64,000 bases of DNA from Albula goreensis (lineage: Eukaryota; Chordata; Actinopteri; Albuliformes; Albulidae), in contig CM040753.1 of assembly GCA_022829145.1 (NCBI GenBank), forward strand, positions 16,645,884-16,709,883, written 5' to 3'. The position numbers and the translations under genes were made by a program. The notes beneath the pieces are model-generated. The model was not told where the DNA came from. It saw only the letters and a list, made by a program, of their open reading frames with translations, and did not search any database. Below are positions 13,255 to 23,700 of this stretch, piece by piece (the stretch's first letter is position 1; every line of letters starts with the position of its first letter).

Positions 13255-13510
13255 ATAGGTTTGAGCATGCATAGGTGTTTGTGCATGTGCGTGTGTGCAT
13301 AGGTGTGAGCATGCATACATGTTTGTGCGTGTGTTAGCATACATGTGTGCATGCATACGTGTGTGTGTGTACATAGGTGTGTGCATGCATACGTGTGTGT
13401 GTGTGTGTGCACATAGGTTTGAGTATGCATACGTGTTTGTGTGTGTGTGTGTGTACATAAGTGTGAGTATGCATATGTGTTTGTGCGTGTGTATACATAC
13501 ACGTGTGTGT
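12993..13510. repeat. TG-rich minisatellite with an embedded 'CATAGGTGTGAGCATGCATACGTG' type unit
   Basis: About 520 bp of alternating purine/pyrimidine sequence. At least eight copies of a unit containing ATAGGTGTGAGCATGCATA (with small variants) recur at about 13088, 13130, 13199, 13252, 13297, 13371, 13410 and 13454. They are separated by TG runs of variable length, so the period is about 40-70 bp. The array directly abuts the hAT-like element. The long His/Thr- or Val/Cys-rich open frames over it are by-products of the repeat. Confidence 0.85.
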
Positions 13511-13832
13511 TTTAGCTCCCCCAGAGCCCTGTCCCCAGCCTGGATCTGGCTCTGCGGTGCTGATAAGGCAGTGACGACAGGCCCAGAGCAGATGGGCAGG
13601 AGGCTATTCCCCCAGCGCCGGGCGTCAGGCCCTGCAGCGTCTTACGCAGCCGCCAAGGCCTGGATTTTCATGTAAAGACTGTAAAACTGGGCTCCCTGCA
13701 CTAACACCGAGCCTGGGCCCCCTGCCCAGCCAGGAGCATGCAAGCTGCCAGCTCCACGACTCAGCGCTAACAAGGCAGATGGCAAGAACGGGAAAAAACT
13801 AAACAAATAAATAAAGAAATAAAGAGAGGAAA

Positions 13833-13860
13833 CACACACACACACACAAACACACACACA
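13833..13860. repeat. (CA)n microsatellite
   Basis: A CA run with an AAA interruption, just right of a GC-rich block. Confidence 0.9.
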
Positions 13861-15505
13861 ATAGCCCCAGCTTGTCCGCACAGCACAGGGGAAGGGCCAA
13901 GCAGAGAGGTCAGGCGGGTGGTGAGGGGGAGGGACAGAACAGACTTGGGTCAGAAAAAATATTTTCAATAATTTAACAATTAAATGTAAGTCAAGGAATT
14001 CCTGAAAAATACTGTCTTAAGAGACATGTCCATCTTTCACCCCTATTTTCCACAAAATGGAAATATAAAAAAAACCTTCATGTATTAGTATACTTTCCAA
14101 ACACTGTTAAGTATTGCAATTTCTGTTTTGACCTTGATAACAGATGTATTTATATTTTATGGCAATACATTTCATTATACTTCATTTCAGTAAAGGGGAC
14201 ATAACCAAACAGAAAGCACAGCGACATGCAGCTGTGGCTGGTTTACTGCTTCCCCTCTACAATTGAAGAGCTACAGAAGCCAGCGGACTGCAGATTGCAC
14301 ATGCCAAGTGTCCCAGTCCTGCACAGAGCAGAGAGCAGATTCTCTCTTCTTTTTAACTTCAAATGATAAAGCCATTTTTGTTTTCAGTAGTCATGCTGAT
14401 CACATGTTAGAGTTCCGAATTTTCATGGATTTACCGAAAAACAATTTACTTTGTAAAGCCTTTTTCTGAATCACAGTAACTTATTTTATATAAAAAACAT
14501 ATAGTACAATGCATTGCAACTAATGTCAGATTTGCTAACTGGTGACATTTTAATAAGCAATTTTACAGACAATGTATTTTGAAATGGAAATGAATCCAAA
14601 AATTATTAGATAAATAGCATTAAATGGAAACTGTCAGAACTGTAGTATAATATTTATTTCTCGTATATGACCCTGGCAATCAAAAGTAAAACCAAAAACT
14701 AAAATCTGGGTAAATTCCAATATTTAGAAATGTTCTACCGCCAGCACTCTTATGTGCCCTTAGCAAAATAAGATGAATATAAGGCTGCTCAGATTCGGCA
14801 AAGCTTAGAGCAATAGTCTAAACTTAAGATACTGCCTGTATATAGCATGAAATATGCTTCTGAAGAAGTCTGTTCAGTAAGTTTGACGGTTCTAACAGAG
14901 GTTGGCAGCTTACAAGTGAATGCAAGGAAAAAAACCTAATCCTTTACCCATGACTGTTTTAGAAAAATGTATAATCAGTTTACATGATTCCTATACAATT
15001 ATTCAAGACCTTTCAAGGACCTTTCAAGGTCAAATATGTTTTTCTCCCAAATATCAAATATTTTTGTTCTCAAATTTTCCCTCTTAAATTTAAATATGTT
15101 ATGAACCCCAACAACTGTGAATGTCCTGCAATTACTTGGGGGACAACACGATGGTCACACCAAGCAATATATTAATATTTATACAGAAGGACTTGGGCTA
15201 CCCTTTATCTTCAGAACAGTCTCAATCCTTTTTGCTTTTTTTTACTCTTTTGACTTGCAATCCCAGTCCTTTGGTGGTTGGTGTATGCCAGATTGATTTT
15301 TGACTCTGTTTCCCTTGACACGTTAATTAATTTAGCCATTTCTCGGACTTATGAGTTATCTGCAATTTCTCATTGTTTTTGGAAATGTATCTTGTACCAG
15401 TATCTTGAACTGAATCTAGACTCCATTTTACTAGCAATTAACGTGTACAATACAAGTTCATTTTTATTTTGTTTCTGTTTCTGTTCCTTAGTCTACCCCA
15501 CTCAC

Positions 15506-15647
15506 CTCTGATGATTGACAGCTTGGCGGTGACTGTAACCTCACCCTCACTGTTTTCAGCCACACACTCGTAAATGTTCTCATCACGCGGCGCCCTCAGT
15601 GGCTGTATACGAAGCACTGCCCCTGCGCCTTCATCAAACTCAATTGT
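15506..15647 (-). CDS. ptprs: Receptor-type tyrosine phosphatase sigma, exon for the second half of Ig domain 1
   Basis: A 142-nt exon encoding about residues 81-127 plus one base. The acceptor is CCTTTGCAG|ACAATT and the donor is ATCAGAG|GTGAGT. It begins in phase 0, matching the end of the previous exon, and ends in phase 1. The translation begins [18 protein letters not shown], followed by [18 protein letters not shown] and ends in AKLSIIR. It supplies the second Ig cysteine in the canonical YECVA motif (about C108) and the arginines of LRIQPLR (about 93 and 98), which join the lysine loop in glycosaminoglycan binding. [14 protein letters not shown] and PRDEN favour PTPRS; PTPRD and PTPRF have a DDGxGSVLR form and RDEA. 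The next expected exon would continue with E-D/E and the linker to Ig2. I found no such sequence between here and position 1, so it lies outside the window. Confidence 0.96.
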
Positions 15648-17977
15648 CTGCAAAGGGGAAGAGCCAGAAAAAATGAGTGTGAGGAACAGGGCAGAAGAAT
15701 TAAACAGATCTCTCTAGAACAATATAAAAATATAAATAAGATTTCATCGGTTATATTACTTCAACCCAACACAGTGTATGTGGATAAGAAAAAAAAAAAA
15801 AAATGAAAACAGGAATTACAAAGACGAAATGGCAAATTGCAGTCGAATGTCAGATATAGATTCCTGAAGATGACAGATGTCACAAAGAGGTTATCTGGGT
15901 TATGAAACAAATAAAAAGCTTTAAATCATTTCCTAAACCTCCACTCAGTCAATAAAATAAATTACAATATCATTTATGTTACTCTCCTATTTTTTATTTA
16001 CTAGCTCTTTTTATTTTTCAAATCTTCAATTTTCCTACTTCCTCAGTCCTAGCATGGGTTAATCAATTATCTATTTCCTATTTTCCTCATGGTTTATATG
16101 ATGAGGAGGGCATGTCTAAAATGCCTGGGCAGTTTCTGATACATTATTGGCTAATCATTGTGCACACCAAGCACTACACTAGTCACTATTCTCGTCTGAA
16201 GGGCTGAAGATGAAATTGTTCAGAATTCACCATATAGTGTGCCAGCTGCTTTGTTAGAGTTTGAATTTGCAAATGAAGTTGAAGCATTGGATGTAGTGTA
16301 CTCAATATTCTCCACACCACAAAAATAGTGGACATGTGATGTTTATTATTAGTTAATAAACATTTATTATTTGACAAACATGGTTGTGACAGTCTTTGGG
16401 GTGCCTATTAACTAGCTATCTAAGAAGATGAGGGAGGCATTGGAATGGTAAGTAGCCACCTAGCAATCAGAACATCTATAGTATCCAGCTAAATCGTAAC
16501 GTTAGGTAGTTTGCTACAGCCCTTGTCTCGCTAATTAGCTTGTTTTGTTCTTCTATCTTGTTAACTTAATAATAATATTAATACACCTTGGCATTTCACA
16601 TTAATATTGGAAAAGAGTTTTAAAATACTAAGAGTTGAAGCCGGGTGGTATTTTTTTCCATTAAGCTCGCTGTCCTTATTTAATCCTGCTCAAAAGATCA
16701 GAAATTCATCTCCACTTTTAACTAAAAGCTTCAATACATGCTTGGGAGATGTAGGTTTGTTACCTATCAGCAGCTATACTGCTTTCAATTGTTCTGGTCT
16801 GTAGTCATTCCTGGGCTAATCTATGCCCTGGACATAGCTGGATGGGTTTAAGACACATTCTTCCTTTTGTCATATAAGCGATAGGAAAATAGGACATTTA
16901 GCATGGAGACAACAACAGGAAAACAAAGAAATTTCATTGATATTCAGAACAAAGTTTTTATTCCATATAACTGCATGCGTTTTCATCTAAAGATGTCAAA
17001 TCTAGGTCTGGTATGAACATTTGAATTTAATTTCCTTTTTATGAATGTGGTACATATGTCAAAAAATGAACTTTATTTATTGTTATTAATATGTGAACTG
17101 TTTTACTCACAACAGCCATTTAATAATTATAAGATATTTTAGACCCTGTTTTTACAGGTATTGTGCTTTATTACACATTAGATGATGACAGAAACACTGG
17201 TGACATACAAAAGTGCTTGCCTGTCTTTTTTTGAGGACTTCTGCTTGTGTTATCATACATTTTGAGCCAAAATATTGACGGCAAGAGGCAACCCAGTATG
17301 CATACAAGTATAGATCGATATCAAAGCAAAAGCTAGAGGGAAAATAAAATTAAATCTAACCCGCTTGCAGAATTACTTTTAAATGCAGGAAAGATGATAA
17401 TTTGAGCCAGAGTTCAATATACCCTAGGGTATGTATTCTAACAGAATGGAACGGGGAGAGCAGAAATACGAAACAGGATTTATTCGTTCATCACGGCAGT
17501 GTCTCTCTCTTTTTTCCCTCTCTTTCCTGTGCAAGCGCTACATCTTTGCAGTGCATTGTCAGCGCTGTGAGTGTGAGGAGCTTTTAATTAAGGCACACTG
17601 TGCATCAATCAGAGCCTTACAGCAGCCATCTGTGCTTCGGCAGAGAAAAACAACAAAACATACATCATAAATAAAGCACAGCTCATTTATGCAAAAATAA
17701 ATACCAACAGCCAACAAGCACCAGAGCTGCTGTTGTACCGGAACAAGAACTTTGAGTCCGCACAGTCCGTAAAAAGAAAAAAAAATCCATACAATTATCT
17801 TACTGTGCCCAGCATTATTACAATTGTTCCAGAAACATCTTGAGAAGAAAATGGAATAATTTGTGCATGATTGAATTGAGAGGATCGTGTGCTTCACCCT
17901 GTAGCCATGAAGTTAATAATGTGACAGAAGACTACATCTGTGTGTGCAGCAGGGGTGGTCGTGTGTGCGAGTCTTAC
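15648..17977 (-). other. ptprs: Intron within Ig domain 1 of ptprs (2.33 kb)
   Basis: A phase-0 intron with a GTAAGA donor at its right end and a TTTGCAG acceptor at its left end on the minus strand. It is AT-rich, with a short A tract near 15789. I see no other gene, no clear transposon and no candidate regulatory block in it. Open frames of about 60-110 codons on either strand show no recognisable domain. Confidence 0.85.
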
Positions 17978-18123
17978 CTCAATGCGCTGGGAGTTCACCT
18001 TCTTCCCTTTCTTGTTCCAGCTAACCCGTGGCTTGGGGTCGCCCGTGGCCTGACACACGAAGGAGACCACTCCCCCAGACACGCCTATTTGGTCAACGGG
18101 AACCTTTGTGAATCTAGGAGGAG
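17978..18123 (-). CDS. ptprs: Receptor-type tyrosine phosphatase sigma, exon for the first half of Ig domain 1
   Basis: A 146-nt exon encoding about residues 32-80. The acceptor is CATCTCCAG|CTCCTC and the donor is ATTGAG|GTAAGA. It begins with two bases of a split codon and ends in phase 0. The translation begins [17 protein letters not shown], followed by [16 protein letters not shown] and [13 protein letters not shown], the conserved N-terminal half of LAR-family Ig1. Visible features are the first Ig cysteine (about C55), the core tryptophan (about W67) and the basic loop KKGKK (about 69-73). That loop is the known heparan/chondroitin sulfate binding site of PTP-sigma. KKVNSQR and GDPKPRV favour PTPRS over PTPRD (KKVSNQR) and PTPRF (KKVSSQR). 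Isoleucine replaces the usual phenylalanine before the last glutamate (QRIE for QRFE). The exon is in frame with the signal exon at 30.6 kb and the Ig1 second-half exon at 15.6 kb. Confidence 0.95.
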
Positions 18124-18349
18124 CTGGAGATGTAGGGATAAAGGAAGAGAGAGATCAGAGAAAAACCTGTTAAACCATGCCACTGAAGCAAACCAAATTC
18201 ATCACAGACCGCTCATTATTGTAAATGAATATAATTGCATTTTTGGGCACACGGGTGTACATAGGCATGCAGCAGAAGTGACTGGCAGAGCGCTCTCACA
18301 GAGAAACAGCACTGTCTGAGAAAGAGGGGGGCGAAGCTCCCACCCCCTG

Positions 18350-19060
18350 CACCTCATCGGCCAGTGAATCAGAAAAATGCCTTTCACCCTGGACTGCGGA
18401 ATGCCAGGGCCCTTCAATCGCTTGTACAAACGGGGAAAGCGGCCGTGTACCAACATGGCGGTAATTACACTACAGACAACGCGGCGCGCCGACACGCTGA
18501 CGCCAACATGAATAATTTAATGAAGCAATGAATAATAAAATGCCAGAGCTTCTGTCTTGATTTTTATGCCCCCATCAGTGAGCGCATCCTAAACCCACAC
18601 ACGTCTTTCACCGACTGCGCGGGAGGCAAGCAAATAGCAGCAGATACAGGATAAGAAGATAATGATAAATTCCACAGATTCCACTGTAAATACCCAGCAC
18701 TTAAAGGTGCGCAGAAGCTCAATTCGCACGTGTGTGCGTATAAATGAATTTGTTCCGCATCAGAAGTCTGATTAGCCTCCGTGTAAACAGAGATTTGATT
18801 TGATTTATTATGCGAGTCCACATGGCAGGTCCCCAGAACACTGTGTGATGGTGGTAATGGCGCCACTTTCTCATCCACTGGATTGAAGACTTTTTTTCTG
18901 CCTTGTTTTTTAATGGGCGGCAGGTCAGTGCGGAAACACAAGGTGATGCAATAGGGAGCCCTCCATGGGAACTTGTTAAAATCCCGCATGCATGGTTATG
19001 CAGGGGTTGATCAAACGGCCAGCGTACACACCAGATTAATTATTAACGGTCCAGTGCCGT
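18350..19060. promoter_or_regulatory. ptprs: Candidate regulatory block adjacent to the Ig1 first-half exon
   Basis: A CpG-retaining stretch about 230-940 bp upstream of the Ig1 acceptor. It contains a YY1-like CAACATGGCGG (18451-18461), GTAATTAC next to it, and a GGCGCGCC octamer (18483-18490). Repeated ATGAATAAT and a TTTGATTTGATTTATTATG run follow, then AGATTAATTATTAACGG at about 19033. The combination suggests an intronic regulatory element, not a promoter. No transcription evidence is available. Confidence 0.22.
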
Positions 19061-20716
19061 TCTTGAGGTAGAGAGAAAACACATGTAAATGAGAGGGCCC
19101 ATTTTCTTAATTTATTTATTAATATAAACAGGGTGAAGGAGAGAGGAACCTGCAGGATACCAGCAGTTTGACTGTGAAAGTTCAGCTTGTTCTCCACACT
19201 CCCAATCATACGTTATTCTTAGTCCCAGTGAGGCAGAAAATCAAAAATGGCCCAAGATGAATTGCCAGATTTTGGTATATCTGTGCACCCTGTGGATGTT
19301 CCAAAACCAAGATGGACTGACTACTGCTATGCTACAAGATAACTAGCAGTGAATACAAAATGCACTGCTGAACGAGGGTTTGTAAAATAACTCTGTCTGA
19401 GAGAATACTCGACAGTGATAATATCACTGTGTGATGTTGGTAGGAGGAAGATTTGGTTGGATATCATATAGCTGTTCTGGAAAGCCTTCCAATTTTTCTG
19501 TTTTCTTAGAAGAACAGAAGCGGCGGAAATAGTCATGACTGTCATGATGGTCATCTACATGTTATGCATCAGAACATATACTACAAGGGGACTGACACTC
19601 TCAATGAGTACTATCCAGTTACAGATTCTGGATTTCACAAGTTATGTTGTCAAGGTGTGGCCTAGCTGAGGCTCAGACTATGCACAAGTGTGTTGTTGAG
19701 AAAATCATAAATATGCCTGCGGTGGAACAAAGTGAGGAACAATCTCTGGCCCTGATTGGTTTCCTTACCTCAGTGCACACACTTACCTATGGCTGCACCC
19801 AAGACAAGAAATGTTTTGCTGTTGTTAACACTGAATATTGCATTTGCTCCAAATGGTTATGCAATGTTCCACAACAATCCTTGAGAAGTTTTCCATTCCT
19901 GTTTGGAAGGCAGGTTGGGTGTAGCCATGCTATGGTGTAGCCATAAGCAGCATCTGATGGTTTTAAAATCCATGGCACTCCATATACAATCACCTGATCA
20001 TATGCAAAGTTAAAAGCATTTGGAATCTGGGGTTTAATACTGCATTCCTGTTTCATGTTGGCACCTTTCTTTGCAACATGAACCAATCCCAGGCTGTGCA
20101 CAGCACAGCACAAATTCAGGGAAGGATGAGGACATTTCCAGGGGCTAATGGCTGATAGTTGTTGGGATTTTGCCAACTGCATTAATCCAACACAAACGCA
20201 GACTTTTAGGTCCGACCTTGGCATCGGCTCCACTGCGGGGCGAATCCTGCATGCAGAGAATTTTGAAGAGGAGCTTGGAGAGGAAGCTAAGTTGTCTGTG
20301 CCCTGGTAAGTTAACCAATGTTTCCTCTGGGATCTTCTCTTGGTCCCAAGCCCGAGGCGGTGTTCTGTGAGTGGCTGAGGGCAGAGGTTCCAGTGCCAGA
20401 CAGCAACGGCGTGCTGGCAAGTTGAGGCTCATGGCCTTAAGGAGTTAGTGGGCCAAGAGAGCAGGGAGGAATAAATGGCCATCAGGTTTGATGTGAGGGG
20501 GTCCCTTCAGGGCAAGCACAGCGGGAAGTAACAGCGGCTGTGGCCGATGTGAGTGGCCCTGTCAAACCGACCCAAATGTTAGTGGACATGTGGCCCAGCT
20601 GGGCTTTGTGAAAATGGATGATCCCTGACTGGCCTGGAACAAAAGGCCCAAGCCACAGTATACCCGCCACATCCCTCCACCCCAACTGACACCTGGAGAA
20701 TGATCAGCGGCCACAT

Positions 20717-20759
20717 GCCCTCCTTCCCTCCCTTCCTTCCCCCTCTCTTTCCCTCCCTC
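20717..20759. repeat. Pyrimidine-rich (CCTT)n-like tract
   Basis: About 43 bases of nearly pure C/T on the plus strand. Confidence 0.85.
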
Positions 20760-23700
20760 ACAGCCATGTTCCCTCTTTCAAATGAAGAAATTTACTGCTT
20801 TCCACAGATAAGGGCGGATGCCTTATTTTATCAGCTGGGGCAGACGGCATGGGGGCACAGAGTGGAAATAACCTGGGCGGCAAGCAAGCTATCTTCACAA
20901 ACACTGTAGCTAGCAAAGTCCGCTGACATGCGGGAGGCTACAGGGCAGAGCTCGCAAGGCATGGTTTCGCTAACATGTCATCTTATTTTTTACCGATACC
21001 TGTGTTTGCCCTGATAAGAGAGAAATGGGGCCTTCCCATTTCAAAAACCCTGGGCCACTGATTGCCTGCTTTCATTGCACAATTTTCACAATACCCTGCA
21101 ATCAGCTACCTACCCTCCCATTTTTTTGCATTCTTTTAATAGGACAGTGGGAGTGACAAAAACCAGTAAAATGACAAATGCTACATAAGAAAGTTCAGAG
21201 CTTTTGTAGCTTAAATTAAATTATCCATTACAGACTAAGGGCAGGTGGATCAAAATGGCCTCCTATAAACCCATTCAGTGATTTGGTCAAAGGAGAGCGA
21301 GAGGTGGAAAAAGCTACTTGTCATCCATCTTGTTTAAAATAGCCACCTTTCACAGCTGACTAATGCTTATTTAGAGGGCGAGAAAGAACATTTCACAGTA
21401 TTGTAATGGCCATTCTCTACCTCTTAATTTCCCGTCCCCTCAGATATTAAAAAGTCACAATTACAGTCCACTGTCCCTTGAATTGGATGGATTTTTCTCA
21501 GTAAGAGCAAGTAGAAAAAAGGTCTAGCAAAACTCTTTCAATGCTGTGGTTTTGAAAAGGAAATCTGTTCTCTGCAGAGGGAAAACTACTAAGAAAAATA
21601 TATAACTGGCTGATTTACACATACACAGATATCTTAATTTTTCATGACTTTGCCATCTCAGCATCCACAGGTCTCAGCATGGGACCCCTTATGAGTGCTC
21701 CTCCATGGGGAGGGGCCACACCTGGCCAACTCCTCCCCCCATCCAAAAGCATAGACAATTCATCAGGGCTCAGTTCTCAAGGGGTCTGTCCTAAAGCCAT
21801 CACTATGGAAACCAGCCTCTGTGTGACTCACCCCACAAAATTTTTTTTTTCTTTCCCTCTCTCAAAAACATTTACTATCTGATTTTGTCACTAAATGGAC
21901 AGATGTGAGGACTTTGGCAGGAGAGAGAGACAGAGAGAGAGACAAGAAAGAAAAAAGAAATTGACTTCTCAATTGAGAATGTAACAGAAGTGTGGAAAAG
22001 GAGGTATGGTCACAGCAGTTCTCTGAAAGAATTGGTTATGAGATTTCAATTTGCCTTACCTCCACCCACTATTCTACAGGGTTAAGAGTCAAGGGGAGAA
22101 AATTGATTGTGTAAAGGTTTTGCTGCCAGTGGAGGCTCCCCCCGGAGTCATCTCTTGGCTTCACTAGCAGATCCAAGCGTGGCGGGTGTGAAAACGAAGT
22201 GATACCTTTTTAATTACAGTTACTACCACAGGTTAATTGTGGTGTACATGTTGGAAGAGGAGAAAAATGGGGGGGGACATTCCTGGTCAATGTATGTTTC
22301 TCCGTCTAGGCTCCAGGTAGGCCCGCGGACTGTCAGGCAACGAAGCCCAGCCTCCCCAGATGTATAGCCAATCCTGCTGGGACCCTTTTAAACAGCCTTC
22401 ATCTACTTAAGGTAATTATTCCCCCACCCCCTACCTGTCTCCCATCAAACCCTACCTAAATGCTGCGTCAACCAGCTACCTCAGCGCTCGTAACGAGCAC
22501 ACTTAATGCCAGCCAACAGAAACCTTTCAGGAGTGTCTCACTTTGGTGTGAGAAAGCACCTCAGGGGCTCTGAATCTCTGCCCCCCCCCTTCTTTCTGTA
22601 CACCCATTTTCCACGTTCTTTTGTCCCATTAAACCTTCCATGGCATCCAGGCCTGTCACTAACGCTCCATCCCAAAGTGCTATACTCGTAATGGCCCTTA
22701 AATTGGTCCCACTGAAACCCCAAATGCAGGGCAAAGACTGTTTTAAAAAACACTAAGAGCAAGCTAACAGGTGAAAAAAAGTCAAGTTCTAATGGTTAGA
22801 GGGAGATTAAATAAAAAAAAAAAAAAAAATTAAGTTTAAGAGGGCAGCCAATTTTAAAACAATTCTTGAACTCTTGAAAAATTCAAGAGCAACAGGAACA
22901 ATTTAATGTCATTCCGTATCTCCAGGCAATTGACACTTGTTGACTCCCCTGTGTAAAATGGCCGACTGCAATTTCTGACAGTTACAGGGGGCTAGAGGCT
23001 CGGCTCAGGCCTCGGGACCTTAACAGCGCGTGACGAATGTGGCCCAGACAAGGTGGGGAAGTAGAAGAAGAACACACCATTCCACATAAAAGCACAGTGT
23101 TCCTGGAACAATGAGGCTAAGTTTTGAAGGAGGACAAGAGTAACATCTGCCAAACACACTTAAGCAAAAAAAAAAAAAAAAAAAAAACCCATCCAGATCG
23201 ATTTCACCAATCTTAAACACACATCAAGAACGGAGGCTTTTTATTCCACTGGGAATGAAATGATTGAAGCAGACAATTTTTATGAAGTCTGACATAATGA
23301 AACCTGGACTTTTGTTTGTAGAGTTATGTCAATTCAATGTCTCAATGTGGTGGTACCATACAGACATTGGTCTTTAAGCAAGTAAGGTTATAGGTTCAGC
23401 AAAATAAAATAAAATCCATTAAAGAAACTACGATTAAAGTTCTTAGCTCTGTTCAATTGAAATGACTCCTTTAGCTTTCCATTTTATACAGTTAAGTATG
23501 TTTCTTCTAAAGACCTAGCTGTTATCTATACAGTTAACTGGCGTCAGCAACACACAATGACTCATAAAATGACTCATATGTGATTTCATCTGTATTTATA
23601 AGGTACTGTGGACACCATTCAATTGACACTTCTGAACATTATGCAGATTCACAAATTATATAATCATAATAGCTATCCAAAGCGCTCAAGCCCAAAATGC

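Larger units (their letters stand above)
1..15505 (-). other. ptprs: Intron of ptprs following Ig domain 1 (left edge open)
   Basis: At least 15.5 kb of the phase-1 intron after the Ig1 exon. No Ig2 coding motif (the conserved DMGPQLKVVE-type sequence) was seen on the minus strand. Contents: two copies of a short inverted-repeat element (3.7 and 6.5 kb), a hAT-like miniature transposon at 12.6-13.0 kb, a TG minisatellite at 13.0-13.5 kb, and several homopolymer and dinucleotide runs, including a T tract near 1485, a 15-base G tract at 7522, and TG runs at 9.42, 10.38 and 12.45 kb. Blocks that look like possible regulatory elements lie at 1.1-1.3, 3.25-3.45, 4.3-4.8, 9.77-9.87 and 13.5-13.8 kb. 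The stretches 5.3-6.5, 6.9-8.7 and 13.98-15.5 kb are AT-rich intronic DNA in which I see nothing specific. Confidence 0.8.

Noticed and set aside
12914-13675. Several 100-170-codon His/Thr or Cys/Val-rich frames on both strands.
   Set aside because: They are direct translations of the TG/CA minisatellite, which is open in most frames.
1-15505. Searched for the Ig2 exons or alternative mini-exons of ptprs.
   Set aside because: No minus-strand segment resembling the Ig2 start or its conserved DMGPQLKVVE stretch was found. Very short mini-exons cannot be excluded but cannot be called from sequence alone.
23350-23410. A tRNA/SINE-like phrase AAGGTTATAGGTTCAGC.
   Set aside because: Only a short stretch resembles a SINE head, with no body or tail.
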